This document shows, in pieces, positions 22,521 through 35,800 of a stretch of DNA of 64,000 bases (position 1 is the stretch's first letter; every line of letters starts with the position of its first letter). Location: positions 1,164,501 through 1,228,500 of the forward strand of contig JAFREQ010000091.1 of NCBI GenBank assembly GCA_025331565.1, given 5' to 3'. Origin of the DNA: Holacanthus passer (taxonomy: Eukaryota; Chordata; Actinopteri; Pomacanthidae). The translations under genes and the position numbers were made by a program. Under the pieces are notes generated by a model that saw nothing but the letters and a program-made list of their open reading frames with translations, did not search any database and was not told the DNA's origin.

Positions 22521-24140
22521 TATCTAAAAGACCAGAAAGTGTCAAACTTGAAGCAATTACTACAGTGCACAGCGATCCCTACTTGTCTGTTTGCTGTTTT
22601 TTAAATGTGTTCTACTGCAACAGTGAGTACCTCAAAGAGTGCCACCACCAAGACAAACTATTCCCATCTCTGTTTGTTTCCAAACTGGATTACTTCCATT
22701 CATTAACCACAACTGAAATAATATACACAAAATCTGTAAAAATCTTTTTTAATGCATTGCTTACTGTCAGAAAATCCTATGAAAATAACAAATTCCCATT
22801 CCCATTACTTTCTGACTTCCCACATATTGTTTTTAGCTATCAACCCAGAAGTAATTGGCTCCAATTGTAAGCTAGAAACTTTGAAATACAGCTCAAAAGA
22901 CATAGTTTCAACTTTTAGAATCCTTTAAGGATGGCTGCTGACTGCATACCCAAAATGTTGAGGCATACGTTATATCTGCTATATGGCAACTTTGTAGTGA
23001 TTCATGACTATAAGCTGAATTTGATCATTCAAATGTAGTTTGCTCGTTTGATGAGACATTCGGTGGTGGATGGCTGAAAGTACAATATCAAAAAGAGAAC
23101 CCCTTGATTTTCACAGATTGACATTTTTTTGTCCATTTGTGTGTGTGTTCTTTTTACCTTAACAGCCTACTCCACTAGTCACATCTGTCCTGTCTAGCCT
23201 CTCATATTAAAATCAAACATCTTTAAAAAATAACAATCCTCCATATGTCAATAAATAAAACAGATATTGAGTGTTTTTAAAAAATGTTTACTTTAAATTA
23301 AAAATAAATACAATAAACTGATGAAGTTTGGAAGATCCCTCTGCCTCAGTGCCTGGAATTCCAAAATATTCTGCTCTATATCATGCTCCTGCAATGACAA
23401 AGCTCCTTAGGTTACCAAGCAAAATAGATCATAAGCACATATTCCTATTTTCTAATTGCAGTGATGTTGTTGTTAATACAGAAATTCCTAATCTGTTTTT
23501 ATATTTAATATTGTAATGTACAGTGTCCCTAGAAAGCATGTACCCAAATACAACATTGTCACTCTTAAGAGGTTTCTGCATTAATTGACACATTGTACTT
23601 GTTAAAGTGATAAAACGAAGATAAATGATCCACTGCCACAATAGTCCAAAATAATCAACAATAAACCTAATATTCATAAATCACAAAATAATTTGTGTTA
23701 TTTATAAAGCAGTAGCGCATTTCTAATTAGTGGCCTATAAAATACACACTAAACTTAACAAATTAATCATAAGTAATCCTAATGTAATGTTAAGAGTCAA
23801 ATATCTGAGAGACAACTTCCACTGGATGATGACAGAGTAGACAACAACAACAAGAACAACAACAACAACACTTCCTCCCTGCTAGAATCTGAATAATCGG
23901 CTCTGGGCTCAGTCAGTCAGTCAGTCAGTCCCATGGCAGGACAGCACAGTCCTTTCACATGTGACATGTTCATTTTGTTTTCATGAAGCAAACACTAAAG
24001 CTGGGTTTGTGACAAACAAAATCTCGCCAGCTAACATTTATCCGAGGCTAGCTAAACTAGCTAGCTAGCAGAACAAATAAACAAACTAGCTAAAAACTTG
24101 GCGTTACACCTCCCCCATCCACCCACATCATGAACTAATG
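22521..24140. other. Unassigned AT-rich DNA with microsatellites
   Basis: A (CAA)n run lies at about 23838-23871 and an (AGTC)n run at about 23910-23931. A CTAG-rich palindromic stretch (ACTAGCTAGCTAGC) lies near 24055-24070. Reading frames are short and unrecognised. Some of this may be intron of the hAT-type gene whose first exon is at 24147-24231. Confidence 0.4.
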
Positions 24141-24146
24141 CCTTAC

Positions 24147-24231
24147 TTTTATCCTTTGTACATTTTTCTTCCTCCGTTTTCTTCTTCTTCTGTTTTTCTG
24201 CTCCGCTAGGATAATTTCTTTTTGATGCCAT
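24147..24231 (-). pseudogene. First exon of a hAT-type (ZMYM1-like) transposase gene
   Basis: On the minus strand an ATG at 24231 opens MASKRNYPSGAEKQKKKKTE and a lysine/glutamate-rich run, and ends in a GTAAGG donor at 24146. Short basic starts with the SGAEKRKKKKEEEE-type pattern are typical of the first exon of fish hAT transposases with a TTF-type zinc finger and DUF4371. The following exons (finger, catalytic core) were not found to the left, so this is an isolated 5' remnant. Upstream, 24263-24301 carries ATGGGAATGA and its complement as a small inverted repeat, and 24520-24560 has GGGGCCCTCTGGTGGCTTGG text often seen near ends of such elements. Confidence 0.5.
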
Positions 24232-24239
24232 TACGGTGT

Positions 24240-27200
24240 TTGCCTTGTTTAATATGCTCACTAATGGGAATGATGGGCAGCTGTCAGTCATTCCCATCGT
24301 ACCTGTCGGCGGCCCGCACATCACTCACTGGGTGACAGTGCAGTCCAGCGATTATGACTTAATTATGCCACAAAAACACCAGTCACAGCTTATCATTACA
24401 GTTCATTTTATTTGTATCCTACATTTATTTTTTAAGCATATAAGGGATATAATGAACACATGAGAAAGCTACAGATAAAGACAGGTCATTTTAATTCTCC
24501 TCAGATGAGGCTGAACATGCAGCTTTGGGGCCCTCTGGTGGCTTGGGATCCCTATGCATTTGCGTAGTCCACATATAGCAAGAAATGGCTCTGGTTGCAG
24601 TTGTGGTGTGTGTCTTGGCCCTTCTAGACACCTGGCTCACACATAAGATTAACTTTTGATCCATGGCTCTGCAAACTCACACAGGTGTTCTCAGCAAATG
24701 TGTCTGATTCGACCTTTGCTGAGGGTGAGTTAACAAAAAGAGCAAACGCTGATGGGATTTTGCTGAGGTCACTTGCACTGTGTTGTCTCATGAGTAGAGT
24801 TTCTATTTACATTGAGTGTTACCCACCAGAATGCACTGTGCGCATCCTCGAGGCGTATTAAACATGTTGCCCCTCCATCCTCTCCAAACAGCCTCACAGC
24901 TTATGCTTTTAAACATTTGAAACCTGCATTGTTTACATCCATGTTGACTTGATAGCAGTCTCATTCTTCTACAAACACCTGTTATCACATGACGCAAATT
25001 CCACATTTGAGGTCACGCTATGATGGCTACACTCCGTCCACGGAGAAAAGCCTTGAGAAGTGAGTGAAAGCTCCAGAAATAAACTAGTTAGCAGACACAG
25101 TCTGTACTTGTCTGCATAGTCTGTAGAGAGGTCTGATCAGTATAAGTAAATGAAATATAACAAGTGAAAACACCTGTGTGGGTGGACCATGGTTGTGTAA
25201 GCGGCTGGTAAAAAGCTTTTTTTTTTCTTTTTGCAAACAAAGCTGTTTTTCACTGATGTGTATTCAGTCCTGTCACTGGTTTATGCATCTTACCTGATAA
25301 TGTCTCATTTTTCTGATGTCTGCTGTGAGGTAAACAGTCAGAATGGCCACTGAACACATGTCAAACAATTTGCAGCCACACTTGAACACAGCAATGATAT
25401 ACATTTTACATTATAATGTTGCACACTGACACATAAAAGTGCCACAAAACAGAGTCAGTTGTAACTGAAATGGATGTTTGAGGTAAAGGAAAGAAAGAAT
25501 TGATGGACCAATGATGTCAGAGAGACGTTTCTTTTTTTTTTGGTAGGAAGAGATACTGTTGTTGAGGTGGACGTGACAGGAGCTGATCATGTGCGATCAG
25601 CTGCCTGATGACCTGGAGCACACAGACATGCAGGCAGACCCAGCACTCAAACACACTGAGTCACTGCAGCGTCAGCTTTATATTAAATCTGAAAAACTGA
25701 CACAAGCGTCTCCATAATTGTTGTACTTCATCATCCAGTTGTAGTCTTTATTGTTTTTATTCTTCTTCCGCCATTTTCTGCTTTGTGTTTATTCTGCTCT
25801 ACACTGGTTAAATTACTAAGACTTTTTTTATTGACTCAGCTTTGGTTTAGATGTTTGTGCTTCTGCTTTCGCCTGCTTTTATTACTTTGTAACTTAAACT
25901 TTTGAGAACTATTCTGTAAGTTAAAGAAAAAGGCAAAGAAAAGAAAAGAAAATATTAATAGTGTTCTTTTTCTAATCAATTGTGGATGTTATCTTCAGTG
26001 ACTCTGGGGACAGGCTAAATCAGTAATATTATATTCAGTACACCACCACCAACTGGGAAACTAGCTGGGAAGTTATTGAAGATACAGAGTTACACAGAAA
26101 GATAAAAAAACACCCAGTCAGATGAAACACATGGCTAAGTGGTTATTAGTTTTCAGATAACAGATGGCTTTGATCCAAAGACAGCAATGAGAAGTCTTGG
26201 AACATAGCACAAAAGGTGCAGCCTCTGATTGTTACCCAGTGAGCCAAACAGCACATGATACCAATAAACTGATGAGTATAATACTGTGTAATTACTGAGG
26301 AGAGAATGATGATGATTAACATGTTGATAACATGTTATTTGATCATTGCACACATTCCATTATTCGCTCAACTGGTCAGTTTGAATAAACAGCCCATTAG
26401 ATTGCAATCAATGTTGTATTGTAATTGAAAAAAAAAAAACTTTGGTTCATTTCTGCTGCCAGAGCAAAAGCTTAATTAATTCACATTTCATTAGTTGAGA
26501 TACAGCAATATATAAGACAGGAAAGAGCAAACACAAGTGATAACTGAAGGAAGAGGCAAGACTGTGTTGATAGACTGAGTGGTTTTCTGACAAGTTGGGA
26601 TGCTTCTGATCACAGTGGCTCAGGCCAGTTCAAGCTCATACACATTTGCTTCATTTGCTCTCTCCAAATCCAGCTAGATGGAAGTGGTGATGCACTGCAA
26701 AACTTGCACCTTCTAGCTTGCTGAATTACAATATTCCACAACACCAAAACATAAGCACATCTGCTTTGAAGGAGGAATTTATTTTAATTTAAAACTGTGT
26801 TAATGTTTGCCTCTTGGGGGCAGCAGAACAAGCTGAAAATGCAACAGTGATCTATCGTCACCTTAAAGTTGGCAATTGTGTGAGCAAACTGTTCGGTCTT
26901 TGTTTTTGATAGAGATTGTGGACTGGAAAGCAAAAACAAAAAATAGCTGAAATACACTAAAGACACACAGTCGGCTGATAATTCTCTGTTCAGCCCAGTC
27001 CTCTTAATAGGCATCCAAACATGACTTTATAGCGAGTGGTGCCAAAGTGAAATTCTGTGTGCAGGTGATGGGCCAGTTCTTCCCATTAATTATGTAGAGA
27101 ATAGAAGCGTCCAAATACAATGCAAAATGGAGATGAGTGAGAAAACACAGGACTGTTTGCGTCCAAAAAAGATTCAAGTGAAACCAAAAGATTATGTTGA

Positions 27201-27600
27201 CTTGTTTTAATGTACAATTGTAAGTTAACAGACAAACATATTTACATCACATATATAAGTTCACATACTTACTGTAACCCAAAACATGATCTTTTCCTAA
27301 ACCCAACCAAATAGTTTTGTTGCATAAGCCTAACCAAACAGTGACAGTTTCACAAGGTTAACAATGTGAACTGTGGTTACCTTTGCTGAGTTGGAGGTGT
27401 GTGGCCTGTCACCTGCAGCTCTTCATTAAACAGCTTTCTGTGGCTGATCCTTCTTCATTCATTGCATCCTGCAATGTTAAAAAAACTGATCCTCTGTCAA
27501 AAAAAAAACCCAAAATCAAAAACCAAACAAAAAAATGCAGGAAATTACCATTTTTTCTTTTGCAGACACATTTTTGAAGAACACTCTGTCACAGTTCTGC
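24240..27600. other. Unassigned non-coding DNA
   Basis: Poly-T and poly-A runs (25218-25229, 25530-25541, 26428-26440) occur, but no recognised element or exon. The GGGGCCC text near 24520 may be an end of the hAT-type gene copy next door. Short reading frames here show no family signature. Confidence 0.45.
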
Positions 27601-27619
27601 AGTCATTCATTCATTCTCC

Positions 27620-28035
27620 AGTACTTTTCCACTCAGCCTGTCTCTGCCTCACCTCACCTGCCAGCCACTCCCATCTCATCAGCTCACCTGTGCTCCCAGC
27701 TACAGCCAGTCGTGATTGGGACAGTTCATTCACTCATTGCCAGATTGTTCTTTGCGTCATGCAACACCAACATGCTCTCTCTGACTGACTCTCTGCTGCT
27801 GATACTCCCTGCTTCTGATGTACCTGCCTTGTCATAATCCCAGAATTCGCCTTCCTGGTTTTTGTCTGCCTGTCTCTGGGGCTGTTTGACATTCCTTAGT
27901 GACAACCCCGCCGTGTGAGTTTATCCTTAATCATCTTACTTGTGGTTCCCTGTGGTTCAGAGACTCTCTCTGTGTTGTCTTACCCGTCACTCTGTGAATT
28001 TGTTGAATACCTACCTGTTTGCTTTGATTTCTACA
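27620..28035. repeat. Possible gypsy-type LTR remnant
   Basis: The segment is pyrimidine-rich, with text such as TCACCTGCCAGCCACTCCCA and TGCCTGTCTCTGGGGCTG that resembles the body of some fish gypsy LTRs. No TG...CA borders or target duplication were found, so the call is tentative. Confidence 0.25.
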
Positions 28036-28065
28036 AATGAAGGTCATCACCGACTATCCCTGCTC

Positions 28066-28586
28066 TTTTAGATGTTTTTTTTGACAAACTCTAATCTGTC
28101 CTTCCTGTTTTTGAGGCTCACCAGTGGAAGTCTTCTCCTAATGGTTGACTTTGACACAGATACACCTTCCTCCTGGAGAGTGTTCTTGATCTGGCCAACT
28201 GTTGTGAAGGGGTTTTTCTTGACCAGGGAAAGGATTCTTCTGTCATCCATCACACTTGTTTTCCGTGGTCTTCTGGGTCTTTTGGCGTTGCTGAGCTCAC
28301 CAGTGCCTTCTTTCTTTTTAAGACTGTGCCAAACAGTTGATTTGGCCACACCTACTGTTTTTGCTGTCTCTCTGATGGGTTTGATTTTTCAGCCTCATGA
28401 TGGCTTGCTTCACTGATACTGACAGCTCTTTGGACTTCATATTGAGAGTTGACCTCACCAGATTCCAAATACAAATATCACACTTAAAATGAGCTCTAGA
28501 CCTTCTATCTCGCTCCTTGTAAATGAAATACTAGCCGAAATACTGAAAATTGTGTGAATGTCCAAATATTTATGGACCTGACTGTA
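28066..28586 (-). mobile_element. Truncated Tc1-like transposon, 5' half
   Basis: The right end is a Tc1-type terminal repeat read inward on the minus strand: TACAGTCAGGTCCATAAATA, then TTTGGACATTCACACAATTT, ending with a TA at 28585-28586. A transposase start codon lies at 28440 (MKSKELSVSVKQAIMRLKNQ). After a frame shift near 28378 the reading continues AKSTVWHSLKKKEGTGELSN, RPRRPRKTSVMDDRRILSLV, NPFTTVGQIKNTLQEEGVSV and RKDRLEFVKK. These are the paired-type helix-turn-helix DNA-binding region of Tc1 transposases. The DDE catalytic domain and the other end are missing because the element stops at about 28066. Non-functional. Confidence 0.85.
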
Positions 28587-31500
28587 CATTGAGTGCCTTT
28601 TGCTGATAAATTCACTATACAGCAGTTAAATCTTAATAAGTTATAAGTTATAACTTTAAATTTAATTGACTTTGATTCATATTTAACAACATGCAACAGG
28701 GAAATATGTCACATTGGCTTGGCAAGCACGGCATGTATCAGTGTCCATGGTGACAAATGTTTGGTAAACAGCAGAAGACACTTGCACTCTTCATTGTAAG
28801 CATCAATTTATTCATACGAACCCTCTTCACATGGAGTGTCCTCCACAGCTGTGAGTGTGACTTCATGTGGAGTGATACTCTGTCGTGAAGGGGAGTGACC
28901 AGTTTGGGAAAGGACCTCTCAGGAAGAACTGTCTCTCAGACCGCGTTGATATCCCACTTCTGATACGTCATGATAAACATGACACTGAATTGGCCCTTAG
29001 ACAGCTGAAACAAACATTTGCACCCTAAGCAGCTGCTTATGTCCCTAACTGTGTTTCAAGGACCACACCCTTGAGCATAGCCTTCTGGATTGTCAAATAC
29101 TGACAGTCGCTAATGATGCAGTTGCTGTGTCTAAATTTGGGCAAATGAAGGCTGCATTTAAAGCGTTGGTTACATATAATTTGCTTGATTGTTTTTCCTT
29201 AAGCGGTCCGAATCTCCAAAATTTCACAAATGCAACAGAAACAAAATGAGATACAAACAAAAAAAAGGCTGTAATTTAGCGGAGAATTATATATTTTTGC
29301 TTGACTTTCCTCTAATAGTTGCTTTCTTCCTTGTCTGTATCTCATTAACCCCCTCATGACTATAAAAACTTTTCAATGAACTCCTGACAACTCATTGACA
29401 TATGCAACTAGTCCTGAGGAATCTGCTGGGTTTTTTTTAATGGGTCACTAGCTAAAAAGGTTGGAAACCACTGGTAAAAATAGCTGAACTGAAACAGGGT
29501 TTAAAATTGAGACGGGCAATTTGCAAAAGTTATATTTTTTTTGTTTTTGTTTTTTACAATTTTGGCATCAAAATGATACAATACTTTGATTAGTCACTAA
29601 CAGCCCAAATCGGTTTCTGAATAATTTTTTTCCAAAAAGTGTACTAAATCACTACAGGTACACACACATCAAGACTAAACTACAGAAAAAAACTACCACT
29701 AAGAAACAACTGGCAGGTGAGGACAAAGGTGATGTGTATAAGTTGCCTTTCAATGCAAGTTAAAATGAGCATGTAAATATATGTACAGGTTCAGAAAGAG
29801 TCACTGAACCTGTATCAGTATCTACATAGGCCACATGGTTAGAGTAGCACATTAGCAGAGGAAAAGCAGCTTCAGCTACACATGTCTACACACGATGCAT
29901 TCAGGCACCGTATTGAGTGTAGGTCAGCCATGTTTTGGAAACACTCAGAGCCCAACACATAATCACTGTAGTTACAGGTGTAAAACAGAATAGTTGTGAA
30001 GTGTAAAGAAAAGCTTTGGGTTGCAGCTACGCAGATGAAACGTTTGACAGCTGCATTGGTTAATATAGGAGCATGTCTGTTCTGTCAGATGTCCGTGAAA
30101 TGGACGCAGAACAGACCCAGATCAACCATGTGGCCTTTCTGCATGTCATATATGATGAGCCCCCTACATTCAGTGTGATTTTTTTGACTGAAAAACCTGA
30201 TGTATACAATAAAATACATGCAATGAACAGATAATCCACCAGGAACAGAGGGCTGTCCAGTGCCAAATTGAAACTCATATATGGAAATTGATATTTGAAA
30301 ATTTTTTTTGTTTGTTTGTTCAGAAGGACCATTAAACCAGCTTGTGGTCAATTATTTCATGGTTCAGGCTTTACAGGGTTAAGGGCAATCTCAATTTCCA
30401 CTATGGTATCCTGAGAAAAAAGGTTTGTAACACAAAACAAGCACAGTTTCCTGTTACAAGTGTAGCGCCCTTAGTCTTACTTAATGATAAGAACAATGCT
30501 AATGACACCCATCTTATCCTAGGTTCGGAAAGCTGGATACCTTAAATTATTTGAATGACTCACTTACAAGAGAGCAGACGTAAAGTTGAACAGTGACAAT
30601 TTTTATTCCCACACTGCAATTATTTGACAGTGTTAGGACAATGTACAAAAATAAAATACAAAAATAAATCCCTTTCAAAATAATAAACAAAAAAATGAAA
30701 GTGTCCCTCCTTTAGAATCAAAGGCAGAGTTCAGTTCCCTGTGAACGAAATTTCCTTTGAGGAAAAGAAGATCAGAGTTCCCTCTGACTTGTGTGTGCAC
30801 ACTGTTCCTATGACTACCTGGGTAGGTCTTTTTTGTGTGTTGTGTCTTATCTGAATCCGAGTGAATATAGTAAATCGTTGGTCTGAGGTTCCCTGAGGGC
30901 AGAGCCCATGGCTGGCCACACCATGTGTCTGGTCCATCCACAGTCAAGCTCTCTGGTGCCGGCTCTGATCCTGAACCCTCAGGATCAGAGCCTGATCAGT
31001 CTCTAGTCCATAAATGGAAAAAAAAAAAAACAATCAGGAGCTCACAGTGAGAGGGCCTACCAGATGAAAGCAGCTCCTTCATTCAGTAGGACCCACAGGA
31101 CTTGGTCCAGGGGGTTCTTTAGTTTGCTCAGTACGTGCTCTCGGGACAACGTCTCAGATGAAAAGAGAGAAAAAGCAACCAGGAAGGCGCTAAGTTGTTT
31201 TTACAGTGAGGTAGTGAGTGGTTGCGCCACCCTCTGGCGGGGCATGAAACTTCACCTCTAAATGACATATATGGGTTTAGTAACTGTATGTTTCATGTGG
31301 GTTACACAAGCAAAGACAGAACAGATGAGGTGCTGGAACTTTCAATCACTTAAACACTGACATATTTCTTGTCTCTTAAAAAAAAAACCAAAGATCATGG
31401 CATAGGTGACCTTCTGCTCGACAGTTAACTTTTTTACTCAGAAAGTCAGGTTTTTTTTCTCATAATCCCCTTTATAACCACTATTCTCAGTTCCCCCAAC

Positions 31501-32760
31501 CAAAACACATTTATTCCAGTTTAGGATTAGACATATTATGTTTGTCTAACTCAGCTTTTAACTCTGACACAGATATAATGCTGCAAAACAAACACACACG
31601 CACAATCTGCAAAATCAGATTACACCTTCCTGTGATGTTATTTATTTTCCACACAGAAAAAAACAGCTTTGTGAGCTCAAAGGCACACTGACACAGCCAG
31701 CACTACAAATGGGATCTGTCTGAATCTGTCAACGAGTGGAAAGTGTCAAACTCAGGTCAGCAGTTTGGAAACCTGTCATTGTTGACACATCGTGCTTTGA
31801 ATGGATGTGGAACTTACAATTTTTACATGCACACACATCAAGCACACACAAATACACACTGTTGAGCAGATGTCTCGGTGTGAGAAGTTAGTCCCAGATC
31901 TGATGCTCCAAAAACAAGCCCTCTCTTTGTTCTGTAATAAACTGATGCTGTGATGAACAACTACCCATTGCTTCTGTGTCACTCCCCCCCTCTTTGGCTC
32001 TGTCTTTTTCTTCAGTTTCATGCCTCCCCTTCCTCTTGCTCGATGCCAAAGTCTCTGTTGCACTTTTTCTTATTGTGACACAATGATGTTTGAGAGCCAC
32101 TTTGATCCGTGTAACACTAATCAGTTCAATTTTCCATATAAAAAAGATAAAAATTGAAAATTTGAAAATTTAATTCAATGTATAATGAAGATTTTGGAGT
32201 TGTATTTCTAATTTTCTATTTGTAGATTGTTGGATAATGGGAAACTGAAAAATAGAAAATCAGAGAGAATTTATTTCTATTGGTGTTTTGGGCTGCCTGA
32301 GAGGGCAGGGGTCTATGTGCCCGCCTCAACTTATGTCTGATTGGCTGGTAAGTGACCTATCGTCACAGCTGCTTTCATGGATTACATCCTGTCATGGCCA
32401 TCAAGAGGACCAGTAGAATTCCTGTGTCCTGGTAAGCTGATTGGCTGGGAGTGTTGTGTTAAAAATCTTGAAGTGGGTAAATCTAAGAGAAAACAACACA
32501 GGACAGCTTCAGGCCGTCATAACTGTAGACCCAGCCTGCTCTGAACCTGAGACTATGATCTCTGTCATCACATGCAATTGTTTGCACACACATACACGTC
32601 AAAACAAGGTTCAGTCAGTGCATGGAGTGACTTTTCTTTCATTCTGTTCTTAGCCTAGTTCAAACTTGTATTAGAAAAAACATTCAGTTTAAACAAAGTT
32701 ATGACTGATATTCTCACTTGGTTACTGGCAAAGTAGGTCTACAGAGTGTGGTTGCAGACC
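28587..32760. other. Unassigned non-coding DNA
   Basis: No gene is supported. Poly-A and poly-T tracts are frequent (29259-29267, 30300-30310, 31019-31030). The stretch at 29960-30360 has a fairly open minus strand, but its conceptual proteins match nothing I know and use shifting frames. Confidence 0.45.
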
Positions 32761-32763
32761 AAA

Positions 32764-32867
32764 GCCTCATTTCAAAAGCATCTTAAGGCTGACATGATCT
32801 TAGTCCCTATGCAACTCCATGGACTAAGATCATTTTAGCCTGAAGATGAGTTTTGGAAATGAAGCTC
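32764..32867. repeat. Foldback element with about 45-bp arms and 14-nt loop
   Basis: The left arm 32764-32806 ends GCTGACATGATCTTAGTCC. The right arm 32821-32867 begins GGACTAAGATCATTTTAGCC. The arms pair over nearly their full length with a few mismatches and one- to two-base gaps, around the 14-nt loop 32807-32820. RNA from it would form a long hairpin. It is most simply a miniature foldback transposon. A hairpin RNA role is only a possibility. Confidence 0.75.
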
Positions 32868-35800
32868 AGTCCAGTTAAGTCCATTAATCATGTAAATATG
32901 TTTGTCACAGACAAAGAGCATGTCTTGCAGTCTTAATTACAATTTGAGGCAATAATCCTCTTCAACATCTTAACATACACTTCAACACAGTATGCTCAAC
33001 AGTATGTTCAACTGCATATTCAAGTAAATAACAACTGCAGCAGCTTGCAAGTAAGGCTTATCATTTTTTAACTACTTTAACAACAGTGAACACAGTGACT
33101 CGAGTAACATTTTATTGGATTAGATTTGTTTCTCAGTAATTGAACAAAGTCTCCAGAGAACCAAGCAAAATAGATCTATTGAGTAAAAATAATGTGAAAC
33201 AAGCAAACAAAAATGAGTCCTAAGACAAAAAAAACTATACAGCACTTAATTAGATAATTCTCATTTTTTCTTTCCCTGATCATGATAGATCTGTTACTGT
33301 CCATTTGTTCAGTATTACTGCTGATTTTTTTCAGATTCATACCTCTTGCTGCTGATCCAGACCGCTGAACTGAAAAACTCAACTGTGCACTGAAAAGATG
33401 AAAGACCCATGAAAGAAAACTCTAGAATATTATACTCAGAATAAACAATGTTTTATAGTTTTTATAGTTTTAGTGTCAATTTTCCCTTTGAGGCCATTTT
33501 TTGGTTTCACATTATTTTCATTCACTTTCAATAAATGTTTCTGTTTGATTCTTGGGAGATTTTGCAACACCTGCAACAGATGTGTGTGCAGCCATGACAA
33601 CTCCAAAATGAACAAAAATTACAATTTTAGAAGATCTCAATTTTCCAATTTTCTATTTTTCATTTTTTATGAGGCAAATTGAACTGATAAACATTATACA
33701 GAAACACCTCAGCCAGATCTGGAGCCGTGATCCTTAGCTCTAACCTGATAGGTCAGACTGGAGAGGTTTGGACCAGGATCAGATTTTTTTGTGTGTGTGC
33801 AAGTACTGTTACAGAAATCTCAGAGAAAAAAAAAGTCTATTTGCATTGTCAGATAACACTTGAAGTAAATGAAGGAAGTGTGCTTCTTTTTTTGTAATGA
33901 CAGAAATGTTCCACCTCAGGTGTGCTTGTAATCTCCCAGAACCGCTTGTCTATGCAAATTCTTTGAGACAGACTTTATTATTCAGTACTTCCTACTTGGC
34001 ATATCTGGGAAGATGGCCCAGATATTACATTGTGATGGGAAAGGTGAGTGCTGCCTGGATTATGTTGTTTTTGAGTGCAGGAAATGCTTGTTAAGCAGGG
34101 CCTTGTGATAATGGAGTGGATGATCATATGGGTCATGTGCCATCTCTGCGTGCGAGAACTGCCTGGGTATGTAATGTGGTCAGAGACTCACCACCAGCAG
34201 TTTGAGGTTCCCTAAGTGTTACATGTCCTGGGTTGCACCACCTGAAGTTAGTGACCTCGCTCTTCCAGTAGTGAATCCGGGTAAATCCACATTAGTGTTT
34301 GGATTATTGCAGCTCAGCTACGTTTCTGTTAAACACAGTAAACTACACTCCCAGTAGATCTTCTGGTTCCTCGCCAGGGCAGCCCAAAAAAAGCGAAATT
34401 GGCTGATTCTGTGTGGGTTTATTATTAACAAACTAAAACTAACACAGTCAAACCCATACAAAAGAATATTTTGACAAAAAGGTAACACATGACATTTTCC
34501 ACAGGGTTAGCAAACACGTACTCACACCAATGTATTTAAATAAATGAAAAAAAGAAAAGAAAAATAGTCTGCTTGGAACAGTGATGTATGTTTCTTTTTT
34601 CCCCACAAAAAAAGTCTAATTACCACATTAAAATCCTTAAAATCACCTCTCCTCTTTCACCCTCATTAAAACTCAAGAGTCTATTAATATGCAAACCTTT
34701 TATTACAGAGGTTCAACTGCAGACACAAGATTTCTAATACTTTACAGTAAAATGCATTCTCAGTGACTCGACGCAGTCTATTATATGACTGGATGTGCCT
34801 GTTTGTCAACCTCCTCATTATTTTCACAGATCCTTAGCCTGTAACCTTTATCAATCTGAGCAGAAATGTTGACTCTCCCAAACAGGTTGCATTACATTTT
34901 CCATATGGTCCGATCCTGTTTGAAAAGTGTAGTGTAGTTCGTGTAGTTAGTCAAGCCTACTCAATATAATCAGCTCATTGAGATAGAGTATTGTCTTCCT
35001 CTGTCTTGGGATTCTTGTTTAATTACAATGTCCAGCTGGCCATGTCAAGCTCTTTGACTCGGAGCCTCTCTCACGGCGTTCTTCTCTCAAAAGGCATTGT
35101 TTTCAAAGACCTAATAGAATTTTCAGTCTTGCTTTCTGTCTTTTCTTTTCTTTCTTTATCTGTTGCAGAAGGCCTCCATCACTCTATGTACAACAACTCT
35201 TTTTGAGGCTTTATCACAGACATATCTGAATGTTCCACAACAAGCCACAATGCTCCTGAGGTTTGGGTGGTGGAAAGGTACACCCAACAATTTTCTCTTT
35301 ATGGTATTGAAGGGGAGCAAACTGTTCATGTTCAAATTATTATGAGACTCACTGGACAAGTATTTTTGCCCCACAGGCTGAAAAAAGGTCATCTATCACT
35401 AACTTTAGACAACTGTGAAAATGTATATTTTTATTGTATATTATAGATTTTACTCAATTATGTAATCATATTTACACACGTGTGTGTAAAAAAATTAAAA
35501 GTGAAAATAAAGTTGAAAAAAGAGTAAAAGAACACACTGCACAGACAGTTGCTGAAGAGGCTGTCACTTGTGTCGGCGCCACCTTGTGTTATGGATGACT
35601 GTTTATTGCCAGTCTAAACACACTCTATCTGTGTTTATTTAGGTTTGATTCTTTCTCATGCTGGTTCATTCTTTTCCTGTCCTGCTACCTTGATGTAGCT
35701 TGATGTCACAGTCTTGTTGTTAATGCAGGCAAAAGTGGCTAAAGCTGGGAGCCTTATGTCAACTGCAATTCAATGCAGAAACAGACACCACTAATCAGCT

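Noticed and set aside
23838..23931. Direct repeats that could suggest an array
   Set aside because: They are plain CAA and AGTC microsatellites with no spacers, so not a CRISPR or other array.
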